Source: Methylomagnum ishizawai (GTDB lineage: Bacteria; Pseudomonadota; Gammaproteobacteria; Methylococcales; Methylomonadaceae). From it: 57,798 bases of DNA. The position numbers were made by a program, and so were the translations under genes. Under the pieces are notes generated by a model, which saw only the letters and a program-made list of their open reading frames with translations, had not been told where the DNA came from and searched no databases. Below, in pieces: positions 1 to 7,918 of the stretch; within the stretch, counting starts at the first letter, position 1, and every line of letters starts with the position of its first letter. The stretch is from the NCBI GenBank assembly GCA_945861705.1, contig CAMAVM010000011.1, positions 1 to 57,798 on the forward strand, given 5' to 3'.

Positions 1-453
1 ATCAATGTGGCGTATATTCTGAATTTATTGATGAGCCTCAAAAATCTTAATCCTGAAGAGGCTAAGAAACGTCAAAAAGAAATCATTGATTTGGTGGCAG
101 GTGAAGTTCAACTGCGTAGCAAACGTGAACTTATTGAAAAATTCATTGAAGAAAACCTGCCTAAACTTCAACCAAGTGACAATGTGATTGGTGAGTTTGG
201 CGATTATTGGTCTAAGCATAAACAAACTGCCTTTGAGCAGTTGTGTGCTGATGAAAAGATTCAACCAGAGCAACTACAGAAACTATTGCAAACGTATGAG
301 TTTGCCAGTCGATTGCCTAGACCCCAAGAAATTAAAGATGCACTGAACTATCAGCCTAAAGTATTAGAGCGTAAAACCATTTTGGGGCGAGTGGCTGAGA
401 AGATTCAGGCTTTCATTGATACGTTTATTGAAGGCATGGGTGGGAGTGTTTAA
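1..453 (+). CDS. hsdR: Type I restriction enzyme R subunit, C-terminal part (partial)
   Basis: The reading frame is open at the first base, so the gene begins before the window; only about 150 C-terminal residues are seen. The helical end carries the pattern found at the C-terminus of HsdR motor/nuclease subunits: INVAYILNLL at the start, then FGDYWSKHKQTAFEQL, then a PxPxEIKDAL-like segment and an ERKTILGRVAEKIQAFI stretch. In the family this end follows the helicase domains and contacts the methyltransferase core. No hsdM or hsdS is visible, so completeness of the system cannot be judged. The next gene starts 3 bases after the stop, suggesting co-transcription. The assignment rests on overall pattern, not on catalytic motifs, which lie outside the window. 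Confidence 0.72.
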   Translation: MNVAYILNLLMSLKNLNPEEAKKRQKEIIDLVAGEVQLRSKRELIEKFIEENLPKLQPSDNVIGEFGDYWSKHKQTAFEQLCADEKIQPEQLQKLLQTYEFASRLPRPQEIKDALNYQPKVLERKTILGRVAEKIQAFIDTFIEGMGGSV

Positions 454-455
454 AT

Positions 456-1121
456 ATGCCTAGAAAATTACTGCTAGTTGATTATGAAAACAAGCATCAT
501 CTTGATTTGTCTGCTCTGGATGCAAGTTATTCAGCGATCGTATTTGTAGGACATCATCAACCAGAGCCTAAGATTAAAAAGAAAATTGATAGTAAGAATA
601 AATATGTTCGCATTGATTATCAAAAAATTGACGGGTATGGCAAAAACTCGCTAGATTTTCATATCGCATTTACTTTGGGCAGGGTGTTTGAGAGTTACGC
701 TGATACGCAATGCTATATTCTTTCTTCAGATAAGGGCTTTGACCCCTTAATTAAACATCTTGAGGCAAATAATTTTAGTTGTAAGCGCGTTGAGTCAATT
801 GCTGAGCTTCCTCTTGAGTCAATTGTAGAGACTCCCACTAAAAAACCAAGTATCAAATATGGTTTAAATGTTGAAAATCCAGAATTAACAATTTGCCAAA
901 GTTGTAAGAAGACTAGCACCATTGAGCATAATGGCGGAAGGTGGTGCACCAACTGTGGTAAATTTGCTTCGCCACCAGACCCAAAAATCACTTCAAAACT
1001 TATTGAAAATCCAAGAGTAAATTCTGAGTCAAATTATAAATCCAGTCTATTTTGTAGTAGTTGCAAACAAGCAATATCTACAGGGGATGGAATTTATGAT
1101 GATAATGAACGCAACTTTTAA
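456..1121 (+). CDS. PIN-like (NYN-type) nuclease-domain protein with zinc ribbon, C-terminus probably truncated
   Basis: The N-terminal ~120 residues have the PIN/NYN layout: LLLVDYEN with an acidic residue at the first strand, VFVGHHQ, a central LDFHIAF helix and ILSSDKGFDPLI with the conserved acidic pair. A treble-clef-like ribbon follows (CQSCKK ... WCTNCGK). Near the end a second CSSCK begins but the protein stops at GIYDDNERNF without the second cysteine pair, so the C-terminus appears cut or replaced. Proteins of this build often sit beside restriction genes, as here, directly after hsdR. RNA cleavage is the expected activity of the fold; the substrate is unknown. The secretion genes start 27 bases downstream, which may mark a recombination junction. 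Confidence 0.6.
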   Translation: MPRKLLLVDYENKHHLDLSALDASYSAIVFVGHHQPEPKIKKKIDSKNKYVRIDYQKIDGYGKNSLDFHIAFTLGRVFESYADTQCYILSSDKGFDPLIKHLEANNFSCKRVESIAELPLESIVETPTKKPSIKYGLNVENPELTICQSCKKTSTIEHNGGRWCTNCGKFASPPDPKITSKLIENPRVNSESNYKSSLFCSSCKQAISTGDGIYDDNERNF

Positions 1122-1148
1122 CGATAGCTTCTTTATGGTTTCGCAGCC

Positions 1149-2876
1149 ATGAAAAAAACAAGCAAGTCTGATTTGCACGAAGCACTCCTGCTGTGCAAGA
1201 ACGCGTTCATCACTGCGGCGGGTTTCAGTTTGGTAATCAATATCCTGCAACTGGTGCCGACCATTTACATGTTGCAGTTATATGACCGCGTGGTGCCAAC
1301 GGGAAACTTATCGACCTTATTGATGTTGACGCTCATCGTCTTGGTGCTGTTTGTTACGATGGGAATGTTGGAATGGGTGCGTTCACAGGTCTTGGTCAGG
1401 GTCAGCAGTCGTTTGGAAACGATGCTTAACGAACGCTTGTTTCATGTGGCTTATAAGCAATCACTGTATAGCGGCGGTATCAGGGGCAGTTCACAACCGC
1501 TGGATGATTTGACGGCATTGCGGCAATTTTTGACCGGACAAGGCTTGTTTGCTTTTTTCGATGCACCGTGGATACCGATTTACATTGCAGTCATGTTTGT
1601 TTTTCATCCCTGGTACGGTTGGACTGCTGTTGCCACTGCCATTGTGTTGATCATAGTCGCCTTCCTAAATGAAAAATTGACGAGTGAAATGCTGAATGAA
1701 GCTAATGGCTTGGCTATTACTGGACGCAATCTGGTCAATAAGAACCTGCGGAATGCCGAAGTGATCGAGTCAATGGGTATGCTGCGAAATGTGCAGAAAC
1801 GCTGGATTTTAGGCACCCGCCAGATTTTGCTGTTACAGGCGACGGCAAGTTTGCACGCTGGCTTGATGAGCGCGTTATCAAAATTAATCCGAATGTCTTC
1901 GCAATCGCTGATTTTGGCGGTGGGTGCTTATCTGGTGATAGAAAATGAAATCACCTCAGGCATGATGATTGCTGGTTCAACTTTGCTGGGCAGGGCGTTG
2001 GCACCTATCGACATCATGATCGGGTCGTGGAAAGGCTTTATTAGTGCCCGAAGTCAATATAATCGCTTAAACGATATATTACTGAAAACCCAGATTGATA
2101 CCGAAAGAATGTCTTTGCCAGAGCTCGTAGGTGCTTTTAGTATTGAAGCAGCAACCGTTGTACCACCGGGTGCTAAAGTGTCAGCCCTTAAAGGTATTAC
2201 CCTAAAAATCGACAGGGGCGATGTGGTCGGCGTACTTGGCCCTAGTGGTGCTGGAAAATCAACTTTTGCACGGGCGTTACTGGGGATCTGGCCGACTGCG
2301 AACGGCAATATACGGCTTGATGGCGCGGATGTCTTCGTTTGGAATCGTCATGAACTCGGTCCGTATGTTGGCTACCTGCCCCAGGATATCGAACTATTTG
2401 AAGGCACCATCAGCGAAAATATCGCTCGTTTTGGCAATCTTGATCCTGAACTGGTCGTCAGTGCCGCTAAAATGGCAGATGTGCATGAGCTGATTCTGCG
2501 CTTGCCTAATGGCTATGACACCTTTATCGGCGCGGATGGTGGTGCCCTATCAGGTGGGCAGCGCCAGCGCATAGGCTTGGCGCGGGCTTTATATGGCGAT
2601 CCCGTCATTGTCGTGCTGGACGAACCTAACTCTAATCTGGACGAACAAGGCGAACTGGCACTCAGTAATGCTATCCAACGGCTAAAATTAAGAAAAGTCA
2701 CGGTTGTGGTCATTACCCACCGCAGCAATGTTTTGGCTAATGTGAATAAACTGCTGATACTCAATGACGGTGCTGTTGGACTTTACGGGCCACGCGACCA
2801 GGTGTTGGCGCAATTGCAACAACAGTTAGTTAAACCCGCACCTGTCCTGGCAAGCCAGGCTTCCCGTCCTTCCTAG
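1149..2876 (+). CDS. Type I secretion system ABC transporter (PrtD-type permease/ATPase)
   Basis: This 575-residue protein matches PrtD/AprD-type exporters, which energise one-step secretion of C-terminal-signal proteins such as metalloproteases and RTX proteins. A membrane part occupies roughly residues 20-300 (hydrophobic segments near 20-45, 55-75, 125-175 and 250-275). The ATPase part has Walker A GPSGAGKST near residue 363, signature LSGGQRQR near 466 and Walker B VIVVLDEP near 486. No N-terminal C39 peptidase or peptidase-like domain is present, which separates it from HlyB-type exporters. It is followed by an HlyD-type adaptor and a TolC-type protein in the same direction, giving a full trans-envelope set. 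The start follows a short region with no clear ribosome site. Confidence 0.9.
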   Translation: MKKTSKSDLHEALLLCKNAFITAAGFSLVINILQLVPTIYMLQLYDRVVPTGNLSTLLMLTLIVLVLFVTMGMLEWVRSQVLVRVSSRLETMLNERLFHVAYKQSLYSGGIRGSSQPLDDLTALRQFLTGQGLFAFFDAPWIPIYIAVMFVFHPWYGWTAVATAIVLIIVAFLNEKLTSEMLNEANGLAITGRNLVNKNLRNAEVIESMGMLRNVQKRWILGTRQILLLQATASLHAGLMSALSKLIRMSSQSLILAVGAYLVIENEITSGMMIAGSTLLGRALAPIDIMIGSWKGFISARSQYNRLNDILLKTQIDTERMSLPELVGAFSIEAATVVPPGAKVSALKGITLKIDRGDVVGVLGPSGAGKSTFARALLGIWPTANGNIRLDGADVFVWNRHELGPYVGYLPQDIELFEGTISENIARFGNLDPELVVSAAKMADVHELILRLPNGYDTFIGADGGALSGGQRQRIGLARALYGDPVIVVLDEPNSNLDEQGELALSNAIQRLKLRKVTVVVITHRSNVLANVNKLLILNDGAVGLYGPRDQVLAQLQQQLVKPAPVLASQASRPS

Positions 2877-2904
2877 ACGCTTGCCCAACACAGGATGTCA
2901 TAAA

Positions 2905-4233
2905 ATGAAAGATAGACGTAACACTGATCCGCACAACGATGACATTTCCTTGATGACTGATGAGCGTCCCATCAGGAATATTGGCATTACGGTTATGGTG
3001 ATAACTTTTGGCATATTGGGTACCTGGAGTTTTTTTGCACCTATTGATAGCGCGGCATTGGCACCTGGGCATGTCACAGTGAAATCGCACAGCAAGACGG
3101 TACAACATCTGGATGGCTGGATCGTCAGCCAATTACTGGCGAAAGATGGCGACATCGTAAAAGAAGGCGATGTACTGTTGAAGCTGGATCGCACTGAGGT
3201 CAACGCGCAATTGGAAATTCTGCGCGGCCAAATGATCGCCTTATCGTCACAGATGGCACGGCTTGTAGCTGAACGGGATAACCTGAATGAGATAAGCTTT
3301 CCCGATAATTTGAAGGATTTATCCGATGCCCATATCGTCGAAGCAAGACAGGGTGAAAACCAGATTTTTCAGGCCAGAAAAAACTCTATTGAAGGCGAAA
3401 CGACTGTTTTAAAGCAGCGGATCAGTCAATTAAACTCAAAAATTAATGGCTTACAAGGTCAACGCAGCAGTAAGCAACAACTGATGGTTTCTTACTCAGA
3501 AGAGGTAAAAGACTTGAAAGAGCTATTGGCGCAAGGTTTTGCCGATAGACAAAGATTACGAGATATTGAACGTAACCATGCCTCCGTTATTGGAGAAATC
3601 GCGGGGTTAACCTCTGAAGTTGCAGGTAGTGAAATACAAATCGGCGAAACGAAATTACAAATCCTACAACTGCAAAAAAAATTCCAGGAAGAAGTCGTCG
3701 GCAAATTAGGTGAGGTACAGGCAGAACTTTATGATGTTTCCCAACGCTTTACAGCCACATCTGATAAAGTTACACGTACAGACATTAAAGCCCCAGCAAG
3801 TGGACGGGTACTCGGCTTGTCGGTGCATAATGTCGGTGGTGTCATCACACCAGGTAAACCGATACTTGACATTGTGCCGCAACAAGAAGAACTGATTATC
3901 GACGCGCAGGTATCACCTATCGATATTGATAGGGTTAGGACAGGGTTAATTGCGGAAGTCAGGTTCAGTGCCTTTAAACAAGCCCTGGTTCCGAAGGTGA
4001 TGGGCAAAGTCATCAATTTGTCGGCAGACAAGTTGACGGAGGAACGTAGCGGCAACACGTATTACCTGGCTCAAATTGAATTGACACCGGACAGCTACGT
4101 TAAATTGCGGGGACTGGAATTGCTGCTCGGTATGCCTGCGGAAGTATTCATCAATACGGGCGAACGGACGGTATTCGAGTACCTGACACAGCCCATCACC
4201 AATACCTTTGCCAGGGCATTTATAGAGGACTGA
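2905..4233 (+). CDS. Type I secretion periplasmic adaptor (HlyD/PrtE family)
   Basis: The membrane-fusion protein links the ABC exporter to the outer-membrane channel. One transmembrane segment near residues 25-45 (IGITVMVITFGILGTW) follows a short cytoplasmic tail. Next come a lipoyl-like half (APGHVTVKSHSKTVQHLDGW), a long coiled coil from about residue 90 to 270, the second lipoyl half (IKAPASGRVLGLSVHNVGG) and a beta-barrel end, the usual order for HlyD/PrtE. The ATG at 2905 is preferred over an upstream TTG at 2881 because AGGA lies about 9 bases before it. The length, 442 residues, is normal. It sits 28 bases after the transporter gene and 4 bases before the TolC gene. Confidence 0.88.
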   Translation: MKDRRNTDPHNDDISLMTDERPIRNIGITVMVITFGILGTWSFFAPIDSAALAPGHVTVKSHSKTVQHLDGWIVSQLLAKDGDIVKEGDVLLKLDRTEVNAQLEILRGQMIALSSQMARLVAERDNLNEISFPDNLKDLSDAHIVEARQGENQIFQARKNSIEGETTVLKQRISQLNSKINGLQGQRSSKQQLMVSYSEEVKDLKELLAQGFADRQRLRDIERNHASVIGEIAGLTSEVAGSEIQIGETKLQILQLQKKFQEEVVGKLGEVQAELYDVSQRFTATSDKVTRTDIKAPASGRVLGLSVHNVGGVITPGKPILDIVPQQEELIIDAQVSPIDIDRVRTGLIAEVRFSAFKQALVPKVMGKVINLSADKLTEERSGNTYYLAQIELTPDSYVKLRGLELLLGMPAEVFINTGERTVFEYLTQPITNTFARAFIED

Positions 4234-4237
4234 AACT

Positions 4238-5635
4238 ATGAAAAAACGCACAATATTGATGGCGGTGCTTATCGTTTTAGCATCTGGAACGGGTTATGCA
4301 GAAGATTTACTAACCATATACCATCAAGCATTGGAGGCCGACCCTGAACTTAAGTCATCCGAAGTCAAAATTCAAATAGGAACCGCGCAAAAAGGTCAAG
4401 CACTGGGAGCAATGTTGCCCCAAGTTACGGGTACGGGCAACTGGTCCACTAACAAGCAGGAATCCGGCAGGCAGGTGGATGATTACACCGGAACTCGGTA
4501 CGTGGTTTCGTTAAACCAGACCTTGCTCGATTTCCCCAAATTCTGGAACTGGCGGCGAGCAAAATCCGTTGAAAATCAATATTCCCTAGAAAACGTTGAA
4601 TCCCAACATGCGTTATTGTTCAATGTGGTGGAAAAATATTTTGACGTGCTGGAAGCCGATGATGAACTCAGTTTTTTCAATAGCGAAAAGGAAATCACTG
4701 AACAACAACTGGAGCAAATACAAAAGCTATTTGACCGTCAACTGGTTAAAATCACCGATTTATATGCTCTTGAATCCCGCCTTGATCAAGTCAAAGCCAG
4801 TATCATTGAATCAGAAGCAAAGCTCGTTACGGCAAAAGAAAGCTTGAAAGAACTCACTAATACTTCACCCGTATCATTACTTAAACTGCGTGATGAAATA
4901 GAATACAAGGAACTCGAAGGCAAGTTGGAAGATTGGTTGGCAGTTGCTAGAAGTGAAAATCCAACCTTGGCTGCACAACAACAAGCAATCGAAGCCGCCG
5001 ATCACGATGTCGCCACGCAGAAATCAAGACATTTGCCCGTCGTAGAACTGCAACTGAACTATTACAATACCGACACCGGTTTCCAAAGTGCCCGCACCGG
5101 ACAGACCGAAACTCAGGTAGCGGCCATCAATGTCAATGTGCCTTTTTTCAGCGGCGGCGTGACCACCAGACAAACACAGGAAGCCCAATACAAACTGACG
5201 CTCAACAAGTACGACAAAGAAGCTAAGATCCGTGCCTTGACCAAAGAAACCAGCGACGCTTTTTTAAACTCCAATGCCAGCGTTAGGCGCATTAAGGCAA
5301 CGCGAAAAGCACTGGAATCCGCCAGCAAATCCAGAGAAGCGATGGAAACCGGATTCGGATACGGTGCTGAAACCATGAATGATGTACTCGATGCCCAGCA
5401 AGAAGAGTTTAGTGTCATGCGGGATTTGGCAAAAGCCAAATACAGCTACGTCAAAAACCGGATGCGGTTTATGCAAGCGATAGGTATGATCAGTGAAGAT
5501 AATTTGACCGAGGTCAATGGTTGGTTGCAAATCGCAACTGCACAAGACCACAAAGAAAGCATCAATTCTAAAGAACAGCTATCAACCAAAAAGCCACTTC
5601 CAAAGGAATCACTGCCTAAGACAAAGCAGAATTAA
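4238..5635 (+). CDS. TolC family outer-membrane channel of the type I secretion system
   Basis: This 465-residue protein starts with a signal peptide (MKKRTILMAVLIVLASGTGYA, cleavage after about residue 21) and continues with the TolC/AprF repeat: DLLTIYHQALEADPEL at the mature N-terminus, two helical hairpins rich in heptads, and the FFSGGVTTRQTQEA turn seen in the second half of TolC proteins. It should form the trimeric outer-membrane and periplasmic tunnel for the preceding exporter. An AGAGGA ribosome site lies 8 bases before the ATG. The last ~35 residues are a polar Lys/Ser/Thr-rich tail. No secreted substrate gene follows; about 250 bases of apparently non-coding DNA lead into transposon remnants. 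Confidence 0.88.
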   Translation: MKKRTILMAVLIVLASGTGYAEDLLTIYHQALEADPELKSSEVKIQIGTAQKGQALGAMLPQVTGTGNWSTNKQESGRQVDDYTGTRYVVSLNQTLLDFPKFWNWRRAKSVENQYSLENVESQHALLFNVVEKYFDVLEADDELSFFNSEKEITEQQLEQIQKLFDRQLVKITDLYALESRLDQVKASIIESEAKLVTAKESLKELTNTSPVSLLKLRDEIEYKELEGKLEDWLAVARSENPTLAAQQQAIEAADHDVATQKSRHLPVVELQLNYYNTDTGFQSARTGQTETQVAAINVNVPFFSGGVTTRQTQEAQYKLTLNKYDKEAKIRALTKETSDAFLNSNASVRRIKATRKALESASKSREAMETGFGYGAETMNDVLDAQQEEFSVMRDLAKAKYSYVKNRMRFMQAIGMISEDNLTEVNGWLQIATAQDHKESINSKEQLSTKKPLPKESLPKTKQN

Positions 5636-5885
5636 TATATCTTCCTGATTTCGTAAAGCTTTCAGCCGAATCAACAATTCTTCAAATAACCATCACACCA
5701 GTAGGGATTACGGCGAGGATTGCATATGAGACTATGAAAGAATTCAAAAAGCTGGCTTGTCCTCTAACTGCTTCCGGCATTTTTTTTGAAAAATGGTCAA
5801 CGCTTTAAGCACTTATCTGGATAAGCCAACTCATTATTAGATGAACTCCAGTTTAACAGTTAAAACTTGGGTCTTTAGCCCCATT

Positions 5886-6495
5886 TTATGCATAGCCAAT
5901 GATAACCACCTTGGTTTCAGTGCGTCGGACGCAACAGTCCCTGAGCGCACCCATGCCAAGAATATTCACTACGCGCGTGAAATTATACGCCAGCACTATC
6001 AGGCTGAACTCCCCTTGTGATTTGTTGGCCTCGCGCATCAGGAAGTGATCCCACCCGGCTCGGCGCTTTAACGTGTCCGGCAAGCCCTGCTGGGCTAGCG
6101 TGTTGCGGAATCGCCAAGGTGCTGTCGGGTACGCTTTCGCTTAGCCCTAGGTTGATGAAGCGCCGGAACAGCAAGTCCCGCGCCAGTTGCTTCTCCAGCC
6201 TAGGGTTGATCAGGCCATACCCGCTTTACAACAACAGCGCCTTCGACTGCAGGACACCAACAGCAGGCGCTTTAGGCGGCGATGCAGGGGCAGCGAAGCG
6301 GTGTGCCGAGAACATCAGCAAGGGCGGCTAGGCTTGCTCACCTTGCTTTTTGGCATGGACTCCAGACATCTGTTGTTCTATCGGCTTCCAGTCGATCAAT
6401 TGGTGGATGCCGTCCAGTTCTTCCAAGGCTTCGAGGTGCTTGACAAAGGGATCGCTCAAGCTGGTTTGGGCTAAGTTCTTCCAGGATATGGGCTA
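5886..6495 (-). pseudogene. Decayed IS5-like (IS5/IS1182-type) transposase remnant
   Basis: On the minus strand, fragments of a DDE transposase lie in order but in different frames. From about 6495 down: SLSDPFVKHLEALEELD and IHQLIDWKPIEQQ, the usual N-terminus; then LLFRRFINLGLSESVPDST; then, after a jump that removes the catalytic core, AGWDHFLMRE and EFSLIVLAYNFTRVVNILG, the usual C-terminus. Both frameshifts and a large internal deletion are needed to explain this, so no active enzyme can be made. Terminal inverted repeats were not identified, so the outer limits are approximate. It separates the secretion genes from the metabolic region. Confidence 0.7.
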
Positions 6496-6568
6496 TTACT
6501 CGGACTTGGATAAAGTTCTATGTTACCCGTTTTTGGCTTGGATTCGTGCAAAGGTCTCATGACATACT

Positions 6569-6876
6569 TCACTTGGGCAGTTTGGTGAAGTATGCTGCTG
6601 CCTTTTTTAAGTAGGCCACCTCGTCTTCCAGGTGGGCGTTGTCCCGTTTAAGCCTAGCCATTTCAGATTGTTGGGGCTTTGCTCATCAAAGGGTTGTCCT
6701 GTTTGCCGACGTTCTGCCCACCAGTAATAGGGCATGGACTCGGCAAGCCCCAAATCATGTGCCACCTTGGGGATGCCGTCTTTATCAGCCCGTTCCAATG
6801 TATGTTCTTTGAACTGTGCTGTGTAGTTGTTGCGGACAGATCGTGTTGTTGTCGTTTCTTCTTTTTTGGTTTTCAT
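6569..6876 (-). pseudogene. IS3-family transposase OrfA remnant, frameshifted
   Basis: The minus strand begins at 6876 with a good ribosome site (CGAGG 6 bases upstream) and encodes an IS3/IS911-type OrfA: a helix-turn-helix segment YTAQFKEHTLERADKDG ... KVAHDLGLAESMPYYW. After QSPNNLK the frame is lost near 6675; the correct continuation, MARLKRDNAHLEDEVAYLKK and AAAYFTKLPK followed by a stop at 6569, is found in the next frame. That segment is the leucine-zipper end of OrfA. No OrfB (DDE integrase) follows, so the element is a remnant. It lies just upstream of the truncated ACT-domain gene and could have truncated it. Confidence 0.75.
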
Positions 6877-6924
6877 GGTTGACCTCGGTTGTAGAGGTTA
6901 CTCTCTTAGCCGAGCGTCCGCTAG

Positions 6925-7227
6925 TGCGGGGCAAAATCAGTTGACGACAATGCCGTCATTGTGTTCAATATTGACCAGTATGATCGTGCCTTGCAGTGCT
7001 TAGGGAAATTGCAGGGCTACAGGTTGTTACCGAAGACACCATGTTTAGTTAAACTGAAAAATCAGCCGGGCGTAATAGCACAGATAGCACGATGCTTCAC
7101 TGATGCCGGTATCAGTATACGCAGTGTCCGCTTTATTGAGCGTGATGATGATTTTGCCTTGGTCGCCATCTCGACTGACTGTGCTGAAGCAGCCCTGGCA
7201 TTAGTCGCTGATGTTTCGTTTTTTTAG
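6925..7227 (+). pseudogene. Two-ACT-domain protein, 5'-truncated remnant
   Basis: The frame opens right after a stop at 6922 and reads AVIVFNIDQYDRALQCL, the end of a first ACT domain, then VKLKNQPGVIAQIARCF and DAGISIRSVRFIERDDD, a nearly complete second ACT domain with the Gly of the ligand loop (NQPGV). Small tandem-ACT proteins of this type bind amino acids and are about 130-150 residues, so roughly the first 40-50 residues are missing. The only starts are a GTG at 6961 and internal codons without a ribosome site. Loss of the 5' end next to the IS3 remnant suggests damage by the insertion. A functional short protein from the GTG cannot be excluded. Confidence 0.6.
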
Positions 7228-7250
7228 AATAAAACTGTGGGTTTTAATAG

Positions 7251-7736
7251 CTAAAGCAATTCTTTAGTGGAAGTTATGATGCCGTCCTCATCGGCGTAGA
7301 TATTATCGTTAGGTCGTATTACAGTATCAGCAATTTTAATCATTGCGCCTATTTCTCCACCCCCATTTTGCTGTCCACGAACAGGGTAAATGGCGGATGC
7401 GAATACGCAAATTGGCATTTCACGCAGTTGTCCAATATCCCTTATTGCACCGTGGACGATCACCCCGCCCCAATGATGGTCGATTGCGAGTTTGGCAAGC
7501 TGATCGCCAAATAGTGCCGATTCTTGTTGCGGACATTGAACTACAACGATACGCCCGTTACCTTCGTTGCCCAGTAGCTCAATCAGCTTCCTGTTATCTG
7601 CTTCAAGCAAAACCGTTTCAATTTTTCCATGGCATTTTTTTATGTTCCCGTAAGGACGAAAAATCTGGGGTAGGACGCTATAACTGCTAGGGAACTCATC
7701 ACAAATATCTGCTACTGACCAACTATTATTTGTCAT
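7251..7736 (-). CDS. RraA family protein (RNase E activity regulator / HMG-type aldolase fold)
   Basis: The 161 residues match the RraA/MenG-like family across their length: ADICDEFP at the N-terminus, VVVQCPQQESALFGDQLAKLA, and GGVIVHGAIRDIGQLREM, which carries the G-x3-D and R region that binds the metal and keto acid in aldolase members. The end, IYADEDGIITSTKELL, is also typical. In Escherichia coli RraA binds and restrains RNase E; other members are 4-hydroxy-4-methyl-2-oxoglutarate aldolases. The sequence alone does not choose between these roles. The gene converges with the truncated ACT gene and diverges from putA. Confidence 0.82.
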   Translation of the reverse strand: MTNNSWSVADICDEFPSSYSVLPQIFRPYGNIKKCHGKIETVLLEADNRKLIELLGNEGNGRIVVVQCPQQESALFGDQLAKLAIDHHWGGVIVHGAIRDIGQLREMPICVFASAIYPVRGQQNGGGEIGAMIKIADTVIRPNDNIYADEDGIITSTKELL

Positions 7737-7918
7737 TGAAATTATTCACTAATGGATTGAAAAATAAAAATACACTTTTTTATCAGTAATATGTCGAACC
7801 GATGGAGTCAGTTGAAATTTAGGATCAGTTTAAATCAGCTCGAATTCTTCTGTCTAAATTTATCTACTAATACCATTAACCAATTACTCCTATGACCAAA
7901 TTGAACAGGAAATATTCA

